Part shown: positions 22,962 to 32,635 of the stretch, one piece after another
How positions within the stretch are numbered: position 1 is the first letter of the stretch
Layout: every line of letters starts with the position of its first letter
Assembly: GCA_033060915.1 (NCBI GenBank)
Contig: CM065399.1
Span: forward strand, 14,818,501-14,882,500
Source: Euryodendron excelsum
Lineage: Eukaryota > Streptophyta > Magnoliopsida > Ericales > Pentaphylacaceae
Direction of reading: 5' to 3'
Length of the DNA stretch: 64,000 nt
The notes under the pieces: generated by a model
The model's input: the letters and a program-made list of their open reading frames with translations, nothing else
What the model was told of the DNA's origin: nothing
The model's database searches: none
Made by a program: the position numbers and the translations under genes

Positions 22962-23640
22962 CTATTGACCCACATGTAAACACTCCTCTCTCTCACCCTT
23001 TAAATGAGAAAATTCACTCAACGCCATGCCTTCACTATCAAGTGAAGCATGCGGTTCACCTCTCACTAATGCTCTCTCCAAGGGGTCCTCAAAAATCTCC
23101 TGCTCAAAGTGATCTTGAACTATGCTCTCTATGATGTCTACCTCCCAGATATCCTCACACTCTCCCTTTTGTTTGGCAATCGAAAAGATGTTAAGCTCAA
23201 AGGTGGTGTTGCCAAAAGATAATTTCACTAACCCATTCCTACAATGAATGATGGCATTGGAAGCAGCTAGGAAAGGGCGTCCCAAAATCATAGGAATTTG
23301 GTTGTGAGCTATACAACTCTCAACAGGTTGAGTATCTAAGAATATGAAATCGACCAGGAAGCAAAAATTATCAACTTGGATGAGAACATCCTCAATGATA
23401 CCTCTTGGAACCTTAATAGAACGATCTGCCAATTGCAAAGTAACCCGAGTAGGGCTCAACTCTCCTAGGCCAAGCTCCTTATACACTTAAAAGGGTAAAA
23501 GGTTGACACTAGACCCTAAGTCTAACAAGGCACGATCGATCTTGGTATTCCCAATGGTACAAGAAATGGTAGGACATCCGAGGTCCTTAAATTTTGGCAC
23601 AGTTTTGCATTGCAAAATAGCACTTTAATTTTCATTCATC
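22962..23640 (-). pseudogene. gypsy aspartic protease
   Basis: Minus strand. The catalytic turn reads RALLDLGSSVNLLPF at about 23,495-23,545, followed by an in-frame TAA. It continues VYKELGLGELSPTRVTLQLADRS, PRGIIEDVLIQVDNF, MILGRPFLAASNAIIHCRNG, the usual plant gypsy protease layout with DLGSS and the ILGRPFL strand. It would cleave the gag-pol polyprotein. The stop just after the active site separates catalytic Asp from the rest. Confidence 0.85.
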
Positions 23641-23659
23641 ATGGCGGTTTCCTTGACAT

Positions 23660-25915
23660 TCAACCTTCGCTTAAAAGTGCATAAGTCCTTAAGAACTTAG
23701 CATAAGAAGGTATTTGCATGATTGGGTCAAGGATAGGGATGTTGACATTTACTTGCTTGAACACTTCATAAATTTCTGCATTTAGAAGTTCATTCTTTGG
23801 TTTGGTCAACCTTTGCGGGAAGGGAGCATGTTTTACTATGTCCCTTCTCTTCTCCCTTTCACTCTCACTCAAAATCTCGATAGGGTTGGCTAAGGTTTTC
23901 CCCCCTTCTCTCGGCTATTTTTCCCCCTTTCTCTTTTTCTTTCCCTTTCTCTTCTTTGTCAACACTCTTCCTAGAAGTCTCATCCCAAGGTGGGATAGTT
24001 TTGTCAATGGTCTTGCCACTTCTAAGGGTGGTTATGGCTTGCACTTGGTCATGACTCAGACTAGGGTCACTCTTACCCTCCGTTATGTGCACTTGCCTAA
24101 CCGCCGGGTTAGGTTGAGGTTGAGTCAGGAATCTTCCTGGGACATTTTGGGTTAAAGCTTGTGTCAATGTAGATATTTGCTTTTGGATGTCCTCAAGTAA
24201 CCTAAAGTGTTGGTTTAGCACCTTCTCTTGTTTATCAACCCTTAAACTAACCCCCCTAATGTCATTGGCAAGTTGGTAAACATTGCCCTCTATGGGCTTC
24301 CTATGGAGGGGTTGATACGGCCTTTGTTGATTTTGAAATTGGGTCACGGGTGCTTGTTGGTAAGGTGGAGGTAGATGTTGTGGTTGGAGTGCTTGTGGGG
24401 GTGGAGGACGTGTTTGGTATGATTGAGGGTTTTGATACCCTCCTTAGTAGTTGTGGGAGTTTAAAGTCCCCTCATTGTCCCTCCACCCAAAGTTGGGATG
24501 ATCTCTCCATCCCGAGTTATATGTGTTCGAATAAGGGTTGCCCCCTCCTCTTGAATATTGGCCAATTGCATTGACTTGGCCATGCAAAGCCTCCTTCACA
24601 CCCAGAATGATTGGGCATGAAGAGGTGGTATGCTCCGAGGTTTCACATATAAGACAACATGTTTCTCTCATCTCCTCACTCTCTACCAATTGAACTTTTT
24701 TCACCTCAAGAGTCTCTAATTTTCTTGCCAAGGTAGCCACCCTAGCATTGACATCATCAACTTCCTTGAGTTGATATCTTCCCACCCTTTGTTGGATTGA
24801 GCGACCCTCAGGATTTTGGGTCCCGGTAAGTGCCCAATCTCTAGCCTTATTTGCCAAGTTATCAAAATAATCGTATGCCTCATGGGGTTGCTTATCAAAA
24901 AAACGTTCCCGCACACATAGACTCAACAAATTGCTTGAGTTAGGGTGTCAAAGAAGAATAAAATGTGTTGATGGCATGCCAATCAGCAAAACCGTGATGG
25001 GGGCAAGAATTTAAGAGGTCTTTGAACCTCTCCCAACATTAAAAGAAAGTTTCCCCCAACAGAGAAGAAAACTGAGAAATTTGCCTTCGTATGGCCTCGG
25101 CTCGATTTTCGAAAAAAAATTTGCTCAAAAATTCCCCTTGGAGAGTAGCCCAAGAATGGATGGACATGGGTCGCAAGGAATTAAACCAAAGCTTAGCTTT
25201 ATCCTTTAAACAAAACAGGAAGAGTTTCAACAAAAATACTTCCCTTGGACATGAGTTGTCCATTGCAATGGAACAAGCATCCTCAAATTCCTTAAGAAAA
25301 ATGTAGGGTTGTTCCGAATCCATCCCGTGGAATTGAGGCAACATTTGCATCATTCCCGACCTAATATTTAGAGTGTTGTGATGGGGCAGGAAAACAATGC
25401 ACGATGTTGGTGCTTGCCTTGGTGGGTTTAGGTAGTCTTGTAGAGTTCGTATAGGGGGGGCTGCCACGTCGCCAAGGTGGCTCCATCTCTCAAACTCTTC
25501 GTTATCATCCGGGTGGAGTTGGACGTTTGAATGCATGGGTGGAATATTAGGTAAGCCGGGTTCATTTGGATTTGCCATTGGCATGAAACCTAGGTTGACC
25601 ACTAATGGTAAGCTAGGGGTTGGTGAAGATGTGCTTGTGCTCTCAAGACTCTCAATCCTCACAAGGCGATGATGTTCGTCCCTCGTGAAATATGACATAC
25701 AAGAATGAATGCATACATAAGCCGAGTAAGCCAGGTTCATTTGGATTTGCCATTGGAATGAAACCTAGGTTGACCACTAATGGTAAGCTAGAGGTTGGTG
25801 AAGATGTGGTTGTGCTCTCAATACTCTCAATCCTCACAAGGTAATGATGTTCGTCCCTCGTGAAATATGACATGCAAGAATGAATGCACACATAAGGTTG
25901 GACCGTTTGGGTCAT
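23660..25915 (-). pseudogene. gypsy gag polyprotein
   Basis: Minus strand. The capsid-type region RTLQDYLNPPRQAP..MMQMLPQFHGMDSEQPYIFLKEFEDAC, LKLFLFCLKDKAKLWFNSL and FLSKFF (25,039-25,740) is the retrotransposon gag domain. A zinc knuckle follows, CLICETSEHTTSSC (C-X2-C-X4-H-X4-C, about 24,640). Next come a Gly-rich YSRGGGNPYSNTYNSGW stretch, a coiled segment and the AITTLRSGK motif typical of Athila-like gag. The C-terminus at 23,660-23,872 has PFPQRLTKPK and VNVNIPILDPIMQIPSYAKFL. Frames change between these pieces. The N-terminal end is tandemly duplicated. Confidence 0.85.
25551..25900. repeat. 175-bp tandem duplication at the gag start
   Basis: GTAAGCCGGGTTCATTTGG starts at 25,551 and GTAAGCCAGGTTCATTTGG at 25,726. 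The two 175-bp units differ at roughly ten positions. The duplication repeats the YVCIHSCMSYFTRDEHH and NLGF.PMANPNEPG segments of gag. Confidence 0.9.
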
Positions 25916-26317
25916 TCAACACATCATACACAATTCCCTAGGCTGGACAATGGCTTTTTCTCAATTCAATCCCGTACCTCCAATCTCCACATACAATAAG
26001 CGTACCACCAATTCGCAACTTGAACACACTAACCTAGCTCTGCTAAATACTCCCAAAGAGGGAAAAGTTTCCTAACAAACATGCAATGCAATTATACTAT
26101 AACAAACAAAAGAAACTATAGAAAAAATAAAAAAATAAGCCTAAAAAGCAAAACACCTTAAAGGAAATGAGAGTGTACCGAGGCCGGTAGCCCGTAGATG
26201 CTGCCCTCGGGGGTGGTGATGAAATCCACCCTTTTTTTTTGTTTGCTCTTCTTTTTTCATTTTCAATTTTCTTTTGCAATCCTTAGCTTTCGTCTGATGC
26301 AGCTTTGGCCTACGAAT

Positions 26318-26335
26318 TCCCCGGCAACGGCGCCA
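26318..26335 (-). other. primer-binding site, tRNA-Asp type
   Basis: Minus-strand TGGCGCCGTTGCCGGGGA lies five bases inside the 5' LTR end (GTACCA, then AGTTT). It is complementary to the 3' end of plant tRNA-Asp, the usual primer of Athila elements. Confidence 0.85.
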
Positions 26336-26340
26336 AAACT

Positions 26341-27733
26341 TGGTACGCCTCCAGATGTGCTTCACAAGCGGAGTCACTCCGCAAGAATACGGAGGTCGCG
26401 ATATAGTAAAACCAGAGAATCCGGTGTCGTTCTCTCCTAAGGAAATTCTGCAAATATAGTAACAAAGCTCAACTAGCACGAGCACTTATCTTGATGGATT
26501 GCAAAGGAAAATTCTTTTCTTTTTCTAACATAAAAGAGACCGAAAATTTGTTGGTTTTGAGATGATGGTTGTTCAACGATCAGTGCAATAACTTAATAAC
26601 TGATGAAGGCAATAAAATCTAGTTTTAGGTAATTAGGAAAAAGCTTGGACATGGTCGTTTCAATCCACCAATTCACAACAAGGGTTTCCAATGAGTGGTT
26701 TATAACTCAAATCAAGAATCGCACCTTGGATTCTTGATCCCGAAAATGTCGACTATAAAAATGTGGGTTTATATTTGATTGAGCATAAAGATGAAATCTA
26801 TGACTAACACTCTAGAATCAAACCTTAGACATGAGCAATACACATACCAAATATTGATTTGTGCATAGAATATTGATTTTGTTTTGCATGAAGATATTGC
26901 TAAATATGGCTTTAAAGTTCATACATCTCATTTTCAACCCTTGGGTTATCCAAGGGAAGTTACTTAAATCCATGGCAAAAATCCACCATTAAACTATGTA
27001 GAACTAGTGTTTGGTTGCTAAGAAAATGAGAGAAAATGGCAAGAAAATAGAGAAACAAAACATTCACTTCATAAATGAGCATTCATTTACAATGATCCAA
27101 GAGTAATAAATGATAATATGACAAAACTTTAAAGTAAATCTAACTAAAACCTTACAAAATATCAATAGTTCCCCTTTAGAAGCTCCTCCTACTGTCCAGA
27201 TCTGCAGATTCCCGAACAAAAAACCTTTGTCCCTGTATATACAGCTTTTATACTTTGTAGAAAAATAGACTCTGTACAGACTGATCGATCGGTATGGCGG
27301 CCGATCGAACGGTCATGGCGATCGAACGCTCGATCGAACGCAAAACCAACCTCTCTGAAGTTTGCATTTGTGTCGTCTGTTAAGGGAGTTTCGACGTCAC
27401 TGATCGAACGGCTGATCGTTCGGAAAAGAGCCCTCTCTGAAGTTTATTGCAGAAGGTCGAACAGAGATCTCCAATCGATCGATGCGCCGGGCGATCGATC
27501 GGCCGATCGAACGTTCCATGGACCGTTCGATTGGCCGATCGATCAGTATGTTGGCCCGATCGAACAGTCATCCTAATTTTTGCCCGTTTGCCTCATCTTA
27601 AGCTCCAATTCCTGTAAAAAGTGCACAAAAGGGTTTTAATGCATTTTAGGAGTTAAAATATTAAATTAACACTGAAATCCAACTAATCAACCACGAATTT
27701 AGGCATAGAGATTACTATTTCTGAGAGTAATCA
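26341..27733 (-). repeat. gypsy 5' LTR
   Basis: 1,393 bp with TGGTACGCC..GAGTAATCA ends. It is shorter than the 3' copy because of a deletion near 26,880-26,980. It carries a longer GATCGA-rich tract (27,282-27,560), including an extra inverted segment, CGATCGGCCGATCGAACG next to CGTTCGATTGGCCGATCG. Confidence 0.9.
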
Positions 27734-28189
27734 ATCCCACCCTTAGTACAAACTTGTTACTCTCAAACACCAACTTAAGGCCCTTCTTACTCAGTAATGA
27801 TCCAGATACAAGATTCTTGCTAATGTCTGGAACATGGAATACATCATTAAGAGTAAGCTCTTTCCTTGAAGTCATCTTCAGCGTAATCTTTCCTTGGCCT
27901 TCGACCTTGGAAGTTGCAGAGTTTTTCATGTAAAGTTGCTCTCCATCCACTGATTGGTAAGACGAGAACATCCACTTGTTAGCCAAATATGACAAGTAGC
28001 CCCAGTGTCCACCCACCATTCTTTAGTATTGTCAACCAAGTTTACTTCAGAAACCACAGCCAAAAGATTCATGCCTTCAACAATAGCACAAAGATTTCCT
28101 ACTTCAGTCACATTGACTTGTGAATATTTCTTCTTTTGGTTCTCTTGATCTTTCCCTTTGTCTATCCAGTTTTGTTGGACACATAGCAT
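27734..28189 (-). pseudogene. copia protease
   Basis: Minus strand. [12 protein letters not shown] (about 28,010) is the DTGA active site of copia aspartic proteases. After a small disruption the frame continues [43 protein letters not shown] and [12 protein letters not shown], then is cut by the gypsy LTR at 27,733. It would process the copia polyprotein. Confidence 0.85.
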
Positions 28190-28997
28190 TTTCCTTTGAA
28201 CCGTATGAAATCTTCGCCATTTGAACCTTGATTGGAACCTTGGCTATTATGCTTCCGCTTCTTATTGTGGATTATCTTTGCTTGTTCTACCACATTTGCC
28301 TTTGACACCACAAAAGGATTTCCATTCTTCTTTTCAAAGGCACGGTTATATTCTTCTATCCTCAGTTTTACAATCAGTTCTTCAAGTTTCATTTATATAT
28401 GCTTATACTTCAGATAATTCTTGAACTCTTTCCAAGATGGCAGCAATTTTTCAATAATTGCGGCCACTTGGAAGGATTCACTCAGAATCATCCCTTCAGC
28501 ATGAATTTCATGAAGAACAACTTGCAAATCTTGAACTTAACTTATGATTGTTTTAGAATCAATCATTTTGTAGTCTAAGAGTTTGCCAACAACAAATTTC
28601 TTTAAACCAGCATCTTCCATTTTGTACTTTTTGTCTATAAATTCCCATAGTTCTCTAGCCATGCTCACGACATAGTACACATTATACAATGTGTTATCAA
28701 GTCCATTGAGAATATAATTTCTATAGAGGAAATCAGAATGTTTCCATGCTTCCATTGGCATAACCACTTGTTGGTCAGTCTCATTTCCAGTAAGTGTAAG
28801 AACATCTTCACGGAGGAATTTAGCCAGATTCAAAGTTTTCAGATAGAACAACATTTTATGTTGCCATCATTTCAAATCAGTTCCGTTGAACTTTTTGGCT
28901 TCTCTCCATGGTTCAATGAAACAGTATATGAAGAAACAGTTGTAGTGACAATAGGGACAGGAATACAAGGTACTACAGTTTCAATTTCAGTAGTCAT
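28162..28997 (-). pseudogene. copia gag
   Basis: Minus strand. The start is ATG at 28,997 (MTTEIETVV), with an SYTVSLNHGEKP motif, and the frame is broken near 28,870. The gag domain continues MLFYLKTLNLAKFL, VVMPMEAWKHSDFLYRNYIL and ELWEFIDKKYK (28,537-28,854), then MKLEELIVKLRIEE and a basic NKKRKHNSQGSNQGS stretch. The zinc knuckle is incomplete: KCYVSNKTG is followed by a stop and the HxxxxC half is missing. Capsid function in the element is inferred from family. Confidence 0.85.
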
Positions 28998-29079
28998 TTC
29001 TTAATGTAAACAATACCATACAATACTCAGACATTAGATACATACAGAAACAAAACTAACTATGACTCTGTCTTAAGTT

Positions 29080-30058
29080 TGTAATAACTTGTTAACCGTG
29101 TGTGTTAGTGTTTACTGTACTATAAAGACGAAACTAAACTGAAAACAAATACAGATTAATGTATTCCAATGGAGGACCAAGAACAGTCTAACTAAAAGAT
29201 CAATAACACTATACTCAACAGAAACTTATAGAAATGTTGAACACACATCCGCAAGAACAAGAAGGCAAAATGGTCGAGTCGACTTAAATTACTTTTTCCT
29301 TAAGACAGATTTGCCTCCCACACTTGGTACTGATAGGAACAACGAGTGCTCGCCTCCTAGGATAAAACAATCAATAACTCGAAGAAAAAGCACTTCAATC
29401 TCTGAGCCCAGCGAATGCAAACAGCGTCAATACTCTCTCAATGCACAAATAAATTTCTGGGAAAATCAAATGTATAAATGCTGATTTATTTATAGACCAT
29501 TGGTGTCTATTCGAGGCACTAGTTCGAAGAGATACTAGCCTACCAAACGCGACCTTACCAGAATCGGAAAGGCAACAACCAACCGGACAGTCACAACCTC
29601 CTCCGAAGAGGCACCAACCAACGGTCATGTCTAACAGTCATAAATAATTTAAATTTGAATTTAAAATTTAAATAAATTTGATCCAAAAAGAATAAATCGA
29701 ACTGGCCTTTTGATTCACTCTTGTACCAGAACCCAGTGAGGGCAGGCAGCACGCGCTATGTGTGGTGGACCCATGGATTGGATAGGTCCTCCCTCCATCC
29801 ACAAAATTGGGGTGCCCCTTGGGGCCCAAACCTAACTTGTGGGACAAATCTCTTTCACCCAAGTAAACCCATGTTCATGTTGGCCCCTTTGAGAACCAAT
29901 AACTCATTCAATCCTTAACGGATATGAGCGAGCAAATGCTTAAAATTAATCTCCTCACAGAGATTAATCCAAAATACCTTGGACCCACTTCAAAATATGT
30001 GTAGGTCCCACATTTTTATTGGCTCAAACATTGCGAATTACTTCACAATTTTCCAACA
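29080..30058 (-). repeat. copia 5' LTR
   Basis: 979 bp, TGTAATAACTTG..TTTTCCAACA in plus reading. It aligns with 5,561-6,610. On the minus strand the internal region starts AACTTAAGACAGAG. This does not match the common tRNA-iMet site TGGTATCAGAGC, so the primer is unclear. Confidence 0.9.
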
Positions 30059-30235
30059 CCTTCCAAACCACCAATCAGATTGTTGTAGCCACTCAATCCA
30101 TCGAATCAAATCACATGCTATAGTCGCAAACCTCCAAGCAGTATTTCGAAAGCACCAAACCCCTCCACCACCAAGGAAAGAAAGAGATTGTGTCAATTTT
30201 GCCACAATCAATCAAGCAACCGCCATGGATCTTGG

Positions 30236-30530
30236 ACGTTTGCTGCAACAACTACACGGTGATTGACTTGAATCCTTGAGGCCACCGCACTCTCAGCCAA
30301 TCAAAGGCGTTGCTGAGCCCAATCGATTCTTCCTTACTGACTCAAACAGTTGTTGCTTTTTCCCGCCGCTTTACTACCACGAGCGATCAAGCAACAACAA
30401 CTAGTCTCAGACATTTGCTGCAATAACCAAGCGCCCACCATCTCTAATCTTTGTAGCAACCACACCCTCAGCCAATCAAAGGGGTTGTTGAGCCTAGAAG
30501 ATTGCTTCCTTGCTAACTCAAACAAATTGC
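30236..30530. repeat. 175-bp imperfect tandem duplication
   Basis: TTTGCTGCAA.AAC, then CTCAGCCAATCAAAGG (30,292 and 30,467) and TTCCTT.CT.ACTCAAACA recur 175 bp apart with many substitutions. It is non-coding as far as I can see. Confidence 0.75.
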
Positions 30531-30616
30531 TTGGTCATGCATACCCAAACCACCTCAAATCTGTTCAATTATATATATGCATATGTTCCGTCCAGCTGAT
30601 AGTCCTTTATAGCTGT

Positions 30617-30654
30617 AGGGAAAAATTATATATATATACATATAATTTTTCCCT
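30617..30654. repeat. perfect hairpin, 15-bp arms
   Basis: AGGGAAAAATTATAT, 8 bases, ATATAATTTTTCCCT. It is a perfect inverted repeat of AT-rich sequence capped by GGG/CCC. Confidence 0.9.
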
Positions 30655-30756
30655 CCAAGCATGATATACTGTAGATAATTTACAATTGTCCCTACACACC
30701 TCTAGCCACTAGTGTATATATATATATGCCATGTATATCACGCTTGCGGGGAAAAG

Positions 30757-30799
30757 TTATTCCATGCTCCTGGAGCATTGCTTCAGGAGCATGGAATAA
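30757..30799. repeat. perfect hairpin, 16-bp arms
   Basis: TTATTCCATGCTCCTG, an 11-base loop GAGCATTGCTT, then CAGGAGCATGGAATAA. It is bracketed by direct copies of CTTGCGGG.GAAAA (about 30,743 and 30,807). It may be a fold-back element or the stem near a Helitron-like end; no partner terminus was found. Confidence 0.85.
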
Positions 30800-31062
30800 T
30801 TTCTCCACTTGCGGGAGAAAACTTGTTGACACCAATAATGTCAAACACTTCCCTGATTTTTTTTTCTTTCTTTCTTTTCAACATCTAAATGGTTTGAAAA
30901 TTTGCTCCCAAACCTAAGTTGTTTTAACTTATTTATTGAATTCATCTAGTTTTTTAAACTTGTGTTTTGAAAATAAGACTGTGAAACTTTTAAATTTGAA
31001 CTTGAACTGAGTTTTTTGAGAACAAGAACTCAAGAAATTATATGAGTTTGGTAAATAAAGTA

Positions 31063-31650
31063 AAGGGATAATTACAATTTACCCTATACAGTTTGAGCGA
31101 AAATTACATGACCCCCATGTAGTTTAAAATTTCTACCATTAACAATAAATAATAAATAAAAAGAAAAAGTAAGGCTATTCCACTTCAACAAAAAGCCCAC
31201 ACCCAAGTTCCATAACTTTTGGTCCGCTATCTCGATCATGATTTTCTTAGCCCCATACAGAAAGGTCCTTCCCTTTTGGGCCATTTGTGGGCGAGGAGGG
31301 ATTCGAACACCCGACACCATAGTTCATAACCACGTGTTCTAATCGTTTGTGGTTTGGACTTAATTGTAAAATGGATATAAATCGTTAGAATTAATGGCAA
31401 TTTTGCCATAGGGGTATTTTTATTATTTTATCTCTCCAAAATAGAATGTCAAAAAAATAATTTTACCCTTTTATGCTGAAATAAAGAATCGTCTTTTACA
31501 AGGCATTTTTGTAATTTTATCAAATCTATCACAATTCTATCCATCTTGTAGATAAATTCAAATCATGAGGGGGTTATGTGTTCACTTATGAACCACAAGG
31601 GAATCATATGACTTTTGCTTAAAGTAAAGGTAAAGTGTAATTACTCATAA
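31063..31650. mobile_element. inverted-repeat element of about 590 bp carrying plastid DNA
   Basis: The left end GGATAATTACAATTTACCC..AAAATTACATGACCCCCATG aligns with the reverse complement of the right end (AAAGTCATATGATTCCCTTG..AAGGTAAAGTGTAATTACTC). This gives imperfect terminal inverted repeats of about 55-60 bp. The interior is non-coding and includes the plastid-derived piece at 31,210-31,344. Superfamily and duplication are not determined. Confidence 0.6.
31210..31344 (-). pseudogene. nuclear plastid DNA (NUPT): trnR-ACG 3' part plus downstream spacer
   Basis: On the minus strand GATTAGAACACGTGGTTATG, then AACTATGGTGTCGGGTGTTC and GAATCCCTCCTCGCCCACA, match the plastid tRNA-Arg(ACG) gene from its D-arm to its 3' end (31,288-31,344). 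The anticodon ACG is changed to ATG. The flank continues into plastid spacer words AAAATCATGATCGAGATAGC and GGACCAAAAGTTATGG. All tRNA differences I can see but one are C-T or G-A, as expected after transfer and methylation of nuclear copies. The 5' quarter of the tRNA is missing, so it is not a working tRNA. Confidence 0.8.
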
Positions 31651-32094
31651 GTTAAAACCATCCTAATTGAGGAAACAAGTTTTGAAACGTCTCGGTATGG
31701 TAAGAAAACTCTACTTTATAGTATTTACCACCTAACCGAAGTGTTTAGCCAATAAAAAGGTGAACGATGACACTTTCTGAGGGGATTTGATGATATGTAC
31801 ACAAATCAATCAAAAAATTTGAAAATCGAACTAATCTCGTCTCTATGGGTCTGTTGGGTATGAGTCTATTAAAAGTTTAACCCGATTCAACTCAACCAAA
31901 TCTTGACCTGCACTAAATCAAGACATGGAACCCAGTTGAACTGACTTGAATTGGTTTAATTTGATTCAGTTCTATAAGAAAATCAATTCATTTTGAATTT
32001 AAAAATTTAAAACTAACCAAAATCGAATCAATTATGCATTTTGCACAATTCAACTCATGCACAACCCTAGATTGCAGGGAGCACTTAAGAGTTA

Positions 32095-32290
32095 ACTAGG
32101 AAGGGGTCATTACCTTTCACCATAGCAAAGCCAATCTAGCATTGGGGGTTCTCAAAAAGGACAACAGTATAGAAAGTGGCTTTGTTTGTTTATGAAGGTA
32201 CAATCTGGAAAGCGTTGTTTGGGACAGGGACATACCAACCACCCTGTTAGCCACAGCCCTGCCCAATATAGCTTTTGTGGATATTTACAA
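32095..32290 (+). repeat. dispersed repeat, copy B (pairs with about 5,090)
   Basis: GGGGTCATTACCTTTCACCA, AAGCCAATCTAGCATTGGGG, GGCTTTGTTTGTTTATGAAG and TTTGGGACAGGGAC follow the same order and spacing as 5,100-5,265. The copies lie on the two sides of the nested retrotransposon block. Confidence 0.5.
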
Positions 32291-32299
32291 ATTATGTGG

Positions 32300-32599
32300 G
32301 CCCAACCCTTTGCACCCATTTAGCCTTACCACTGATTTTGTAAGTCTGTATATGGAGTGCTTACTGACACTTTCAATTGCTTGTGAACTGAGAAGTCCTC
32401 CCCATTAATCTATGGTTGTTGAAACCCAAAAGTAAAGCTACATGCTAGTCACGGATCTCACATCCGTGAATGCAAAGGAACACCAAAAACAGAAAGCTAG
32501 ATAGAGAATAGCCCGCTGTTTTGATGTATAACAAATTGGGCCCATTGGGCCCATTCCCTTTTGGGAGTTGAATTTGACTTGAAAAAACCCATTATGCTT

Positions 32600-32635
<36 letters not shown>

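Larger units (their letters stand above)
14824..27733 (-). mobile_element. Ty3/gypsy retrotransposon, Athila type
   Basis: A 12.9 kb element on the minus strand, inserted in the copia element. LTRs lie at 14,824-16,317 and 26,341-27,733, with flanks ATCTC and ATCCC (4 of 5 target bases). The tRNA-Asp primer site at 26,318-26,335, the order gag, protease, RT, RNase H, integrase, and a further ORF before the 3' LTR fit the Athila lineage. LTR copies match at about nine bases in ten by eye over the first 250 bases, so the insertion is not very recent. It is younger than the copia it splits. All frames are broken. Confidence 0.9.
5561..30058 (-). mobile_element. nested Ty1/copia retrotransposon (Tork-like), split by two insertions
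   Basis: A degenerate copia element on the minus strand. The LTRs are 29,080-30,058 (5') and 5,561-6,610 (3'). The LTRs begin TG and end CA, and the flanks CATTC and CCTTC are a 4-of-5 target duplication. The gene order on the minus strand is gag, protease, integrase, reverse transcriptase, RNase H, which is the copia order. A gypsy element (14,824-27,733) and a repeat-rich element (8,346-13,280) lie inside it. Removing them leaves about 6.6 kb. Every domain has stops or frameshifts, so it is not autonomous now. Lineage (Tork) is judged from general resemblance of gag and protease and is less certain than the superfamily. Confidence 0.9.

Noticed and set aside
31084..31320. A 78-codon minus-strand frame as a gene
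   Set aside because: It reads through plastid tRNA and spacer DNA and the element terminus.
31288..31344. A working tRNA gene
   Set aside because: The 5' part of the tRNA is missing and the anticodon is changed, so it is a plastid-derived relic.
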